Origin: Caryophanales bacterium UBA3260
GTDB taxonomy: Bacteria; Bacillota_I; Bacilli_A; RF39; UBA660
DNA length: 20,940 nt
Reading direction: 5' to 3'
NCBI GenBank assembly: GCA_002362595.1
Contig: DEUO01000015.1
Span: 1 to 20,940 of the forward strand
Below, piece after piece: positions 1 to 7,631 of this stretch; positions within the stretch are counted from its first letter, which is position 1, and each line of letters starts with the position of its first letter. The translations under genes were made by a program, and so were the position numbers. The notes below the pieces were generated by a model. That model made no database searches and was not told the DNA's origin. It worked only from the letters and a program-made list of their open reading frames with translations.

Positions 1-28
1 CAACTAAATAGGTTATATTATCGTTAAC

Positions 29-667
29 TTATTTTTTATTCCAGCGATTATTGAACATGTTGTTTAGGTAATCGACACCAAAGTATTTATCGTACATTAT
101 TTCTGTTTTATTACGTGGAGCAATACCTTGTTCATAAGCTTTTCCCCTATTTATTGCTCCTATTGTAAGCATTACATTAAAGGTAAGAAAGATGATCATT
201 ATAGTAATAAATTTATTACTTTCTTTTTTATCTATTTTTTTTAGAAAATTCATTAGTCTTTTATGTATTAGCTTTAACCATAAAAGACCTAAGATACCCC
301 AAAATATTGAATATGGTAAACAGACGCGACCATGTATATTAAATGGTTTACTTTTGTATGACCAAGCTGTAAAACCAAACATCATTTCCATAAGGTAACT
401 TAAGATATATTCAAGAGCTGTACCAGCAACAAAAGATGTAGCAAAAATGGTAATATTGCTTTTATCTTGAAGTTTATGAAGAGTTACACTTAAAACTAGG
501 GCTCCTATACCATATACTATATTAAAAGGACCGATTACTAAGGCTGAGTGATTTATTAAAACACCTTTTTTTAAAAAAGTCCATATTCCTTCGACTACCC
601 AGCCTAATAAGCAACCGAATAGAAATATATAAAATTTATCATTAAAAGATATTTTTTCTTTTTTCAT
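29..667 (-). CDS. Putative ABC-transporter type IV (CmpB-like) membrane protein
   Basis: Small polytopic membrane protein of 212 residues with about five hydrophobic segments. The pattern FLFGCLLGWVVEGIW near the N-terminus and a conserved loop GRVCLPYSIFWGILG about residues 113-127 match the family usually called putative ABC-transporter type IV or CmpB; its real function is not established, and no ATPase partner lies nearby. I start it at the ATG at 667 rather than the in-frame TTG at 679, because GAGG lies six bases before the ATG and actually overlaps the TTG codon. It has its own extended -10 promoter, so it is probably transcribed apart from the upstream MYG1-like gene. The family call is fairly sure, the function is unknown. 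Confidence 0.75.
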   Translation of the reverse strand: MKKEKISFNDKFYIFLFGCLLGWVVEGIWTFLKKGVLINHSALVIGPFNIVYGIGALVLSVTLHKLQDKSNITIFATSFVAGTALEYILSYLMEMMFGFTAWSYKSKPFNIHGRVCLPYSIFWGILGLLWLKLIHKRLMNFLKKIDKKESNKFITIMIIFLTFNVMLTIGAINRGKAYEQGIAPRNKTEIMYDKYFGVDYLNNMFNNRWNKK

Positions 668-688
668 AATATTCCTCAATCTCTTTTA

Positions 689-697
689 ATTATAGCA
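689..697 (-). promoter_or_regulatory. Extended -10 promoter for the CmpB-like gene
   Basis: On the minus strand the sequence reads TGCTATAAT, a perfect -10 hexamer preceded by the TGn extension, about 22 bases before the ATG at 667. The -35 region at 17-base spacing (TTTGGA) is weak, as is common for extended -10 promoters. The same nine bases occur at 2921-2929 before another gene. Confidence 0.6.
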
Positions 698-723
698 CTT
701 TATATTTAAGATCCAAAATTTAT

Positions 724-1641
724 CTAGTTGTTTTCAGGATTATTTATAGCTTGTTTAGCTAATTCTATTGCATCTTCTAAAGTTCCAGTATTGGCAAGGA
801 AGCCGTTTGCATGGACGAACATAATGGTTTTTATTCCAGATAACTTACGTAATTCATCTACTTGTTTTCCATTATATGAAGATGGGAATCTAATAAGTAA
901 TTCTTTTGAATCTTTACTTATAGTAATTGGTTTTATGTCATATCCTCCCCTATTAGAAGGTGTAATAATAATTTTAATTTCTTTAGCTTTAGGGTTAGAT
1001 GATGAAAATATAGTATCACTATAAGGCATATAGTTTCTTAAAATAAGAATATTATCTTTTACATTATTTATATCTTGTTCAACCAATTCATCTGCTTTTA
1101 GTAGGGATTGTTCTCTTTTTATAACTAATTCAAAGATATCGTTAGCTGTTTTGACTGCTTTCATAAAATTATCGTTGTTATCTGTTTTTTCATCCCAAGT
1201 ATTATTATATAAATCAATTATTTTATCTAAATCTAATAATTTATATGGCGCTTCTATTGTAGGGAATATACCATTATCGATTCCGTTTATTTGTTTTATA
1301 AGAGTTTCTTTTATTCTAGTAAATAGAGTTTCTGGTTTTATAGCATTAATACTTTTTAAATAATTAAGACCATATTCTTCCCATAAGAGACCAAAACTGC
1401 AATATTTCATACCATTTTCGTCACATTTTGAATCTGCGCCATGATGATCAAATTTACCAAATCCTACATCATAAATTATGGCATCGGTTTTAGGTACATT
1501 TCTTACTGAAGTACGATATACAACTGGATTCTCTACTATTTTAGACATAAAGACAGTACTAAATACATCGTCTGGATGAAATTTAGCGTCATGAGTTACA
1601 AGGTTTGCTTCTGAAACATTATTAGTAATTTTTAAATTCAT
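724..1641 (-). CDS. MYG1 family protein (DHH-like metal-dependent hydrolase/exonuclease)
   Basis: 305 residues matching the MYG1 (UPF0160) family over its whole length. Visible motifs are THDAKFHPDDVF at residues 16-27 (metal-binding His17, His22, Asp24, Asp25), DVGFGKFDHHGAD at 58-70 with the DHH triad at 65-67, and the C-terminal FVHANGFLANTGTLEDA signature. Eukaryotic MYG1 is a 3'-5' RNA exonuclease; bacterial members are little studied, so RNA or nucleotide hydrolysis is an inference from the family. The ATG is preceded by AAAGGAAG eight bases upstream. Only one base separates it from the stop of the upstream membrane-protein gene (TAA-A-ATG), so its ribosome-binding site lies inside that gene and the two are probably translationally coupled. 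Confidence 0.85.
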   Translation of the reverse strand: MNLKITNNVSEANLVTHDAKFHPDDVFSTVFMSKIVENPVVYRTSVRNVPKTDAIIYDVGFGKFDHHGADSKCDENGMKYCSFGLLWEEYGLNYLKSINAIKPETLFTRIKETLIKQINGIDNGIFPTIEAPYKLLDLDKIIDLYNNTWDEKTDNNDNFMKAVKTANDIFELVIKREQSLLKADELVEQDINNVKDNILILRNYMPYSDTIFSSSNPKAKEIKIIITPSNRGGYDIKPITISKDSKELLIRFPSSYNGKQVDELRKLSGIKTIMFVHANGFLANTGTLEDAIELAKQAINNPENN

Positions 1642-1642
1642 T

Positions 1643-2902
1643 TTATTTTCTTCCTTTCTCAGTAAAGTATCTAGCTAATTTAATTAATTCGTTAAAAAGA
1701 ATGGTAGAAAAGCCAAAGCAGATGCAAGTAATATAATTTTTTAAGCCGATATTATTTAAACTAGATGTAACTATAATATTAAAGATTAAAGATGATATTA
1801 TAAGTAATATAAAGAATAATAATGTAGAGAAATCTATTTCAATACGACGTTTTCCAGTTATTTTATCAATTAAGAATCTGATAAAGAAGTCCTCATCATC
1901 ATAAGATATTGTAGAAAATATTATAGAGAAAATAAAGACTGTTGTATATAGACAGATAGCTAAGTTACTATCTCCTGACATTGATAATATAACTATATAT
2001 GGGATTGTAATCATAAAGAAATTAATCAATCCTTGAATAATACTAAATATTAGTTCTTGGCTGTTTATATATAAATCATGAGATTTTGGATTTCTATTTT
2101 CAACATCTTTTATTCTGAGGGTTAGTTTATCATAAATATGAGCGATAATTATAAAAGATACTACTTTTAATAAAGCAACAAGTAATAAACTACATTTGAA
2201 ATTAAAACCTATAATATTTAAAATAATATAACTTAGAATAAGAGGAAGATATGTAGAAATTAAATGTTTTACACTTAATATATAACTAGCATAATATTTA
2301 CGAGAACAATATACATCTTCGTATATATAATCTAAGTGTTCTGTTTCATAATAGGTTGTTTCAGGATCTAAGTATTCATCTAAGGCATGTATATTCGAAG
2401 AACGATAATGGAAATTTTCTTTAATAGTTTCTTTATTTATTTCAGATTTTTTTAACTTTTTTAAACCTAAAGAGTTTTTTTCAGTATTTTTAATTAATAT
2501 AACATTTAAGCCTGTTCTTATAATGCAATCTAAAAAATATTTACTTTTTTCAGTTGAAGATACGATTGTTTTAATGGTATTTTTTTCATCTAATTCATTA
2601 AAGAAAATAACTTTATGAAGTGATTTGAAATTAATTGGATAGACAATTAAAGCTATTGTTAGAGCTCCAACAATACTATCTATTAAGCTTTTATTTAATG
2701 ATGTTTTATCATAGATTAAGACAGAAATAAAGATAATGAGACTTAGGATAGATAGAAATAAACTAATCTTTTTTTCACATTTATTTATTGTGTTATTGCT
2801 TTCGTCTACAGCGTATTCTTTTAGATTTCTTTTTTTTATAACAATTGCTTTTGTTATTAATGTAATCATAATTATTATTAAAGATATTATTAATTCTGTC
2901 AT
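1643..2902 (-). CDS. Membrane protein resembling a P-type ATPase without its catalytic domains
   Basis: 419 residues with about nine hydrophobic segments, near 2-22, 47-64, 74-90, 212-232, 237-257, 285-307, 312-334, 358-379 and 388-410. By eye the order and spacing follow a type II cation P-type ATPase. Residues 47-100 look like M3-M4 (VALA..PEGLP region, here LTIALIVYPINF). Residues 105-131 look like the KKNAIVR...DKTGT phosphorylation stretch but read EKNTIK...LDCIIRTG, without the phosphorylated Asp. Residues 200-410 look like M5-M10, including a GRxxYxN-like SRKYY start, a polar DKLTLRIKD...NPKSHDL loop like EPP..D.M.RPPR, and a final ELIKLAR. About 300 residues of P and N domains are missing. 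If correct it cannot pump by ATP hydrolysis. The family assignment is inference; the membrane topology is clear. ATG has AGGTGA upstream. Confidence 0.6.
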   Translation of the reverse strand: MTELIISLIIIMITLITKAIVIKKRNLKEYAVDESNNTINKCEKKISLFLSILSLIIFISVLIYDKTSLNKSLIDSIVGALTIALIVYPINFKSLHKVIFFNELDEKNTIKTIVSSTEKSKYFLDCIIRTGLNVILIKNTEKNSLGLKKLKKSEINKETIKENFHYRSSNIHALDEYLDPETTYYETEHLDYIYEDVYCSRKYYASYILSVKHLISTYLPLILSYIILNIIGFNFKCSLLLVALLKVVSFIIIAHIYDKLTLRIKDVENRNPKSHDLYINSQELIFSIIQGLINFFMITIPYIVILSMSGDSNLAICLYTTVFIFSIIFSTISYDDEDFFIRFLIDKITGKRRIEIDFSTLLFFILLIISSLIFNIIVTSSLNNIGLKNYITCICFGFSTILFNELIKLARYFTEKGRK

Positions 2903-2920
2903 ATTTAATCACCTAGTTTA

Positions 2921-2929
2921 ATTATAGCA
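2921..2929 (-). promoter_or_regulatory. Extended -10 promoter for the P-type-ATPase-like/MYG1 operon
   Basis: Minus strand reads TGCTATAAT, 18 bases before the ATG at 2902. The -35 at 17-base spacing is TAATCA (3 of 6). It lies just beyond the ffh terminator, so the 419-residue gene and myg1 form their own transcription unit. Confidence 0.6.
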
Positions 2930-2947
2930 TATCTTATTTATTATGAT

Positions 2948-2976
2948 TAAAAAAAGCTAACTTTACGTTAGTTTTT
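2948..2976 (-). terminator. Rho-independent terminator of ffh
   Basis: In the minus-strand transcript CTAAC (2967-2971), a five-base loop and GTTAG (2957-2961) form a stem that is extended by A-U pairs (2973-2976 with 2952-2955), followed by a run of seven T. The stem begins inside the ffh stop codon. Confidence 0.75.
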
Positions 2977-4282
2977 AGAATGGTAATTTCATGTTTCCGT
3001 TACTCATCATTTTCATCATTTTTTTCATTTCTTCAAATTGTTTTAGCAGACGATTTATTTCAGCAACATCACGGCCACAGCCTTTACTAATTCTTTGTTT
3101 TCTAGAAGCTTTTAATACTTCTGGATGCTTTCTTTCATATGGAGTCATGGAAAGTATTATTGCTTCAACATGAGCCATATCTTTAGGGTTTATTTGAACA
3201 TCATTTAGGCCCATCTTACGTGCTTGAGGAAGCATTTTTATGATGTTTTCTAAAGGACCTAATTTTTTTATTTGTTTCATATTATTTAAGAAATCTTCTA
3301 AATCATATTTGCCACTTAACATTTTTTTGGCTTGGGCTTCTGCTTCGTCTTCTGAAATTATTCCTTCTACTTTTTCAGCGATTGATAGTACATCACCCAT
3401 ATCTAAAATTCTTTCTGCCATACGTTCAGGATAAAACTTTGAAAGACCATCTAATTTTTCTGAATCACCGACAAATTTAATAGGAACATTAGTTAAATGT
3501 CTTACAGATAAGGCAACTCCACCTTTTGTGTTACCATCTAATTTAGTTAAAATGCAACCTGTTAAGTTTAATTTAGTATTAAAACCTTGGATAACGTTGA
3601 TGGCATCTTGTCCCATCATAGCGTCTATTACTAATAATACTTCATTAGGGTGGCACAGATCAATTATTCCTACTAGTTCATCCATAAGTTCTTCGTCAAT
3701 ATGTAAACGACCTGCTGTATCTATAATAACATAATCATTTTTATTTTCTTTAGCGTATTCTAGTGCATGAGATACTATTTCGTTAACTTTTTTCTTACCT
3801 TCGGTATAAACAGGAATATTAAGCTGTTTGCCTACTGTTTCTAATTGTTCTATTGCTGCTGGCCTATAAATATCACATGCTACTAATACTGGCTTTTTAG
3901 CATGTTTTTTTCTTAGGTAATTAGCTAATTTACCACATGTAGTTGTTTTACCACTACCTTGTAAGCCTACTAGCATTAGAATAGCTGGATTTCCTTCGGT
4001 ATTTAAAGGAGCCTCTTCTCCTCCTAGTAATTCTACTAATTCATCTTTTACTATTTTAATAAATAATTCATCAGGCTTTAGGGATTTTTGTACTTCCATG
4101 CCTAATGCTTTTTCTTTTACTTTATTAACAAATTCTTTTACTACTTGATAGTTAACATCAGCTTCTAGTAAAGCCATTCTAATTTCGCGCATAGCTTCAC
4201 TGATATTCTCTTCGGTAATTCTTCCCATACCACGAATATTTTTTATAGCTTTAGATAATCTATCTCCCATATATTCAAACAT
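2975..4282 (-). CDS. ffh: Signal recognition particle GTPase Ffh (SRP54)
   Basis: 435 residues, the usual length. It binds signal sequences and SRP RNA and delivers nascent chains to FtsY at the membrane. N domain about 1-85; GTPase domain with P-loop GLQGSGKT (106-113, Lys112), DTAGRL and TKLDGNTKGG; C-terminal methionine-rich M domain ending in MKKMMKMMSNGNMKLPF. The RNA-binding helix-turn-helix reads RKQRISKGCGRDVAEINRLL, with Cys where SGS/SGT is usual. The ATG at 4282 has AAAGGTGA upstream. Unlike Bacillus, where ffh directly follows ftsY-ylxM, here tmk and an orphan gene intervene. The SRP RNA gene is not in the window. Confidence 0.97.
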   Translation of the reverse strand: MFEYMGDRLSKAIKNIRGMGRITEENISEAMREIRMALLEADVNYQVVKEFVNKVKEKALGMEVQKSLKPDELFIKIVKDELVELLGGEEAPLNTEGNPAILMLVGLQGSGKTTTCGKLANYLRKKHAKKPVLVACDIYRPAAIEQLETVGKQLNIPVYTEGKKKVNEIVSHALEYAKENKNDYVIIDTAGRLHIDEELMDELVGIIDLCHPNEVLLVIDAMMGQDAINVIQGFNTKLNLTGCILTKLDGNTKGGVALSVRHLTNVPIKFVGDSEKLDGLSKFYPERMAERILDMGDVLSIAEKVEGIISEDEAEAQAKKMLSGKYDLEDFLNNMKQIKKLGPLENIIKMLPQARKMGLNDVQINPKDMAHVEAIILSMTPYERKHPEVLKASRKQRISKGCGRDVAEINRLLKQFEEMKKMMKMMSNGNMKLPF

Positions 4283-4299
4283 TATTTATCACCTTTCTT

Positions 4300-4308
4300 A
4301 TTATATCA
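4300..4308 (-). promoter_or_regulatory. Extended -10 promoter for ffh
   Basis: Minus strand reads TGATATAAT, ending 17 bases before the ffh ATG and placed in the short gap after the upstream gene's stop (4318). No good -35 hexamer is seen at 16-19 bases, so it would act as an extended -10 promoter. Confidence 0.5.
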
Positions 4309-4317
4309 TAAAATAAA

Positions 4318-4914
4318 CTAACAATGCCATCTTCTATCGTGGTTTTTCTTAGTTAAAACATATTTAAGCATTTCATCTTTATTGGTAATATGTTTACCTG
4401 CGGCATATGAAGAAACTTTTTCGCCATCATTAATATTAAATAGTTCTTCTAAAGTTGTTTGTTGTTCTAATGTTATTTCACGACCGTGAATAGATGGTTC
4501 TGGTATTACAGAGCGATCAAAGAAGATATCACGATCATTAAATGCTCTTATTAATTCGGTACGGCAAAATAATACATAACCATAGTAATGTATTAGAACA
4601 CTTCTTTTGTCTTCTAATTTAGTTGCTCCTATTATAGGGCTAAATGCTCTTATTCTTTTTAAGTATTCTTGATATTTAACTGGATCTGATTCTTCAAGCT
4701 TTTTTAGAAATTGATGATACTTTTCAATAAAGTCATAACCTATATCTTGACGACCTACCCATAAAGCAGAGCTTTCTAATTGATGCCAAGGATTGCATCC
4801 TGTATATCCTTTAGCAATATAAAATGTTCCATCTGGTTTAATGAAAGCATTTTGTTTGATAAAAGTTGTTTTATTTTCTTTTAATTCATCAACATTATGT
4901 AATATAAGTTTCAT
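4318..4914 (-). CDS. Hypothetical protein, 198 residues
   Basis: I do not recognise this protein. It is soluble-looking, without a signal peptide or membrane segment, rich in charged and aromatic residues (for example GYTGCNPWHQ about 37-46 and a C-terminal KKNHDRRWHC). No nucleotide-binding loop or known catalytic motif is evident. The ATG is preceded by AGGTGA five bases upstream, a strong site of the kind used by its neighbours, and its base composition is like theirs, so it is very probably a real gene. It lies between tmk and ffh, splitting what is ylxM-ffh in Bacillus. A possible -10 (TATACT, 4937-4942) has only a weak -35. Confidence 0.8.
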   Translation of the reverse strand: MKLILHNVDELKENKTTFIKQNAFIKPDGTFYIAKGYTGCNPWHQLESSALWVGRQDIGYDFIEKYHQFLKKLEESDPVKYQEYLKRIRAFSPIIGATKLEDKRSVLIHYYGYVLFCRTELIRAFNDRDIFFDRSVIPEPSIHGREITLEQQTTLEELFNINDGEKVSSYAAGKHITNKDEMLKYVLTKKNHDRRWHC

Positions 4915-4944
4915 AAATTCACCTACTTAGTTACTTAGTATAAC

Positions 4945-4969
4945 AAAAAAAGGTAGTTTATTCTACCTT
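4945..4969 (-). terminator. Rho-independent terminator of the thymidylate-kinase-like gene
   Basis: A perfect 7-bp stem (AAGGTAG at 4963-4969 in transcript sense, CTACCTT at 4950-4956) with a six-base loop, then a run of T. The 5' arm overlaps the stop codon at 4968-4970. Confidence 0.8.
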
Positions 4970-5657
4970 AAATTTTTATTTCTAACTCTTCACATACTAT
5001 TTTAAAGACATCTTCTTGAATAGATTCTATATCTCTTAGTTTCCCTTTAGAATCAACGCATTTTACTTGACGATAGTTATGTATTTTAGCTAGTTCTAAA
5101 TATGCATGTTCAGCATTTCTTATATGAATAGGGTTTGCTTCATGTTGATCCCCAGGTTCTCTACGGTCGTTACGCAATTCTGCCACCTTTTTATAAGGCA
5201 TATATAGGAAGATTGTAAAATCTGGTTTTGGTAATTCTAAGAAACCATATTCTAGGGATGCCAAATCTTCATATAGTTTTAGGCGTTCTTCTTTATCAAA
5301 TATTTTGCCTCCTTGATGTCCCATATTACTTTCAACATAACGATCAAGTATTACGTCTGTACCATTATTAATATAATCAAGTATTATTTGACGATGATAA
5401 CGGCGATCTGCTGCGTAATAAAGTGAAGCCACTTTTGGATCTACAGCACATGCTCCTTCGGGAAAATAGCCATCACAAATATACTTTTTTCCAAGGTATG
5501 GTCCACCTACTATTTTACCAGTTGGAGATTCATAATCTGGAAAGCTTATTCTTTCTATTTTTCTACCCATTTTTTTTAGTCTTTGAACGACTAGTGAGGT
5601 TTGGGTTTCTTTGCCTGAGCAATCAGTTCCCTCAATAACAATTATTTTACCTTTCAT
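4968..5657 (-). CDS. Thymidylate kinase-like protein
   Basis: 229 residues of the thymidylate kinase family (dTMP + ATP to dTDP + ADP). The N-terminus is IIVIEGTDCSGKETQ; DRYVESN near 103-109 matches the DRY motif, and RREPGDQHE near 172-180 could be the LID. Phe39-Pro40-Asp41 (FPDYESPTG) matches the substrate-binding loop. Oddity: the Walker A motif GxxxxGK is followed by Glu17, not the usual Ser/Thr that helps bind magnesium; the codons read GGC AAA GAA ACC clearly. It could be a divergent branch acting on another (deoxy)nucleoside monophosphate. The usual partner holB is not adjacent. AGAGGAAT lies just before the ATG. It has its own terminator and a candidate promoter. Confidence 0.8.
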   Translation of the reverse strand: MKGKIIVIEGTDCSGKETQTSLVVQRLKKMGRKIERISFPDYESPTGKIVGGPYLGKKYICDGYFPEGACAVDPKVASLYYAADRRYHRQIILDYINNGTDVILDRYVESNMGHQGGKIFDKEERLKLYEDLASLEYGFLELPKPDFTIFLYMPYKKVAELRNDRREPGDQHEANPIHIRNAEHAYLELAKIHNYRQVKCVDSKGKLRDIESIQEDVFKIVCEELEIKI

Positions 5658-5680
5658 ATTCCTCTACCTACCTTAATTCA

Positions 5681-5709
5681 ATAATATCACACTTTATTTT
5701 GTTTTTAAA
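5681..5709 (-). promoter_or_regulatory. Candidate promoter of the thymidylate-kinase-like gene
   Basis: TTTAAA, 17 bases, TATTAT on the minus strand (4 of 6 and 5 of 6), 24 bases before the ATG at 5657. A 7-bp inverted repeat (CACTTTA at 5690-5696, TAAAGTG at 5706-5712) covers the spacer and -35, which could be an operator or chance in AT-rich DNA. Confidence 0.4.
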
Positions 5710-5730
5710 GTGTAAAAAATACACAATTAC

Positions 5731-5760
5731 AAAAATAAAAGAAACTTTTTAGATAAGTTC
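5731..5760 (-). terminator. Possible weak terminator after ylxM
   Basis: AACTT (5755-5759 in transcript sense) and AAGTT (5743-5747) form a short stem with a flanking G-C across a bulge, followed by CTTTTATTTTT. It starts directly after the ylxM stop codon. The stem is short, so this is tentative. Confidence 0.35.
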
Positions 5761-6060
5761 CTATTTTTCAAGTAATTCTTTTATTCTTTGCTTTATAGTA
5801 TTAATGTCGTCTAATTGTAAAATTTCTTTTAATTGTTGATTGATATGGTATGCATGAATTTTGTCTTCATAATTGTTAAGTTTTTCTAATACATTTTTAA
5901 GTGTTTTTTGGATGGCACTACGACTAACATTGTTTAAGTCTGCTATTTCGCTAAGACTAAAATTTTCCTGATAATAATCTTTAAATGTAGTTTGTTCTTT
6001 TTCTGTTAGTAAATCAGAATAGAAATCGAATAGATTATTGTAATATATAAAATCTTCCAT
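5761..6060 (-). CDS. ylxM: YlxM/p13-like DNA-binding protein, SRP operon accessory
   Basis: 99 residues of the UPF0122 (YlxM) family, whose members are coded beside SRP genes and in streptococci have been tied to SRP GTPase function. A sigma-70 region 4-like helix-turn-helix is visible at about 34-60 (LSEIADLNNVSRSAIQKTLKNVLEKL). The ATG overlaps the ftsY stop codon (TAATG), so the two are translationally coupled and clearly one operon. In Bacillus ffh follows immediately; here the next gene is the thymidylate-kinase-like one with its own promoter region. Length and gene position make this a firm call. Confidence 0.92.
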   Translation of the reverse strand: MEDFIYYNNLFDFYSDLLTEKEQTTFKDYYQENFSLSEIADLNNVSRSAIQKTLKNVLEKLNNYEDKIHAYHINQQLKEILQLDDINTIKQRIKELLEK

Positions 6061-7319
6061 TACATCATATCCTTAAATAGACCATATATGTAGTTTTCAA
6101 TATCAAAAGTTTTTAAGTCAGTCATTTTTTCGCCAAGACCAATAAATTTTACAGGAATACAAACTTCTTCTTTTATAGCTAAGACTATTCCGCCTTTTGC
6201 GGTTCCATCCAGTTTAGTTAAAACTATTCCAGTTATATTAGTAATTTCTTTAAAAGCATTTGCTTGACTTATACCATTTTGACCGGTTGTTGCATCTATT
6301 ACTAATAGAGTTTCATGAGGAGCTCCAGGTATATGACGTTCTATAACTTTATTAATTTTTTCTAATTCTTTCATTAAATTTACTTTGTTTTGTAAACGTC
6401 CTGCAGTATCGATAAGAACGATGTCAATATTTTCTTCTTTAGCTTTTACTAAGCCATCAAAGATTACTCCGGCAGGGTCTGTGTTTTCTTTACCGAAGAA
6501 GGAAGAGCCTGTTTTTTCTGCCCATTCTTCAAGCTGTTTTACAGCACCAGCACGAAATGTGTCACCAGCTATCATCATTACACTTTTGCCTTCATTTTTA
6601 TATTTATGAGCTAATTTAGCAATTGTAGTAGTTTTTCCTACTCCATTGACACCAACCATTAAGATTACAGTTGGGCCATCACTTGCCATATTAATTTTAT
6701 CTGATAATGATTCGTTATTAACGTATATAATAAATAGCTCATCAACAATTACTTCATTTAAATAATTAATATCAGTTATTTTTTCTTTCTTTACACGATC
6801 ACGTAAGCGATCCATGAAGTTCATAACAGTATTTACACCGACATCTGCGTTAATTAATACTTCTTCTAATTCTTCATAGTATTCTTCTGATATTTTAGTA
6901 TATTTAATGCCAAGCATACTTAGTTTAGAAACAAATTCTTTTCTTGTTTTTTCTAGACCTTTGTCATATAGGGCAATCTCTTCTGCTTCTTCTATCTTTT
7001 TCTTTTTATTTTGCTCTTTTATGAAATTAGCCCATTCTTCGTCTTCTTCATCTGATTCAGCATCGTTTTCATCGTCATCATCTTCACTATCATCATAACC
7101 ATTTTCTGTTTCTTCAGTGTCTTCTACATTTTTTTCTTCTGCTTCTTCTACTAATTCACTATCTACTTCATCAGGTATAATAGCTTCATGTTCTTCTTCA
7201 TCTACAGATTCATTTTCTGTAATTTCATCTATAGATTCAACTTCATATTCTTTCTTTACTTCTTCTACTACTTTTTCTTTTTTACTTATTATACTTTTTA
7301 ATTTTTCAAAAAATCCCAT
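6060..7319 (-). CDS. ftsY: Signal recognition particle receptor FtsY
   Basis: 419 residues. Receptor GTPase that docks SRP-ribosome complexes at the membrane. The N-terminal A domain (about 1-125) is strongly acidic, with DDSEDDDDENDAESDEEDEE about 76-95, after a short amphipathic start MGFFEKLKSIISKK likely to touch the membrane. The N domain follows, then the GTPase domain with GVNGVGKTT (223-231, Lys229), DTAGRLQNKVNLM, TKLDGTAKGG and GLGEKMTDL. The ATG has GGTGA upstream. It overlaps ylxM by one base (TAATG). It is transcribed divergently from rnjA across a 312-base gap. In Bacillus smc and rncS lie upstream; here rnjA does. Confidence 0.97.
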   Translation of the reverse strand: MGFFEKLKSIISKKEKVVEEVKKEYEVESIDEITENESVDEEEHEAIIPDEVDSELVEEAEEKNVEDTEETENGYDDSEDDDDENDAESDEEDEEWANFIKEQNKKKKIEEAEEIALYDKGLEKTRKEFVSKLSMLGIKYTKISEEYYEELEEVLINADVGVNTVMNFMDRLRDRVKKEKITDINYLNEVIVDELFIIYVNNESLSDKINMASDGPTVILMVGVNGVGKTTTIAKLAHKYKNEGKSVMMIAGDTFRAGAVKQLEEWAEKTGSSFFGKENTDPAGVIFDGLVKAKEENIDIVLIDTAGRLQNKVNLMKELEKINKVIERHIPGAPHETLLVIDATTGQNGISQANAFKEITNITGIVLTKLDGTAKGGIVLAIKEEVCIPVKFIGLGEKMTDLKTFDIENYIYGLFKDMM

Positions 7320-7548
7320 TTATATCACCATACTTAGTATACATTAACTTTCTTTATTTTTCTATAAAAAAAGGATTTAATCAAGATTTTAGGATATAAA
7401 AGTATATTATGAAGTATTATATAACTTCCTTATAATTTGTTATGTTAACAAAGGTATTTACATTTATTCTATATTAGAAATTATCTACTAATCTATAATA
7501 TTTATCTTTAATACTTAACACTACTATGTGCAGTTTATAACATACAAC
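7320..7548. other. Intergenic region upstream of ftsY and rnjA
   Basis: Very AT-rich stretch with no convincing open reading frame or RNA fold. Towards ftsY there are several -10-like hexamers on the minus strand (TATAAT at 7416-7421; TATACT at 7336-7341 with TAGAAA 17 bases upstream), but the first lacks a well-spaced -35 and the second would start the mRNA at the ribosome-binding site. The ftsY promoter is here but I cannot fix it. Confidence 0.5.
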
Positions 7549-7577
7549 TAGACTTTTTTATTTTTCTGCTATATAAT
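7549..7577 (+). promoter_or_regulatory. Sigma-A promoter of rnjA
   Basis: TAGACT (4 of 6), 17 bases, TATAAT (6 of 6). Predicted start near 7584 gives a leader of about 48 bases ending in AAAGGAAG at 7619-7626. Confidence 0.7.
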
Positions 7578-7631
7578 TATTTGTAGCGAAGAACTATACT
7601 TTTTATTTTATTAATTTGAAAGGAAGATTTG

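Noticed and set aside
6907..7347. Serine-rich plus-strand frames opposite the start of ftsY
   Set aside because: The serine runs are the reverse reading of the Glu/Asp codons of the FtsY acidic domain.
7320..7631. Riboswitch or small RNA in the ftsY-rnjA gap
   Set aside because: No conserved riboswitch core, strong stem set or internal terminator is visible; it looks like plain AT-rich promoter DNA.
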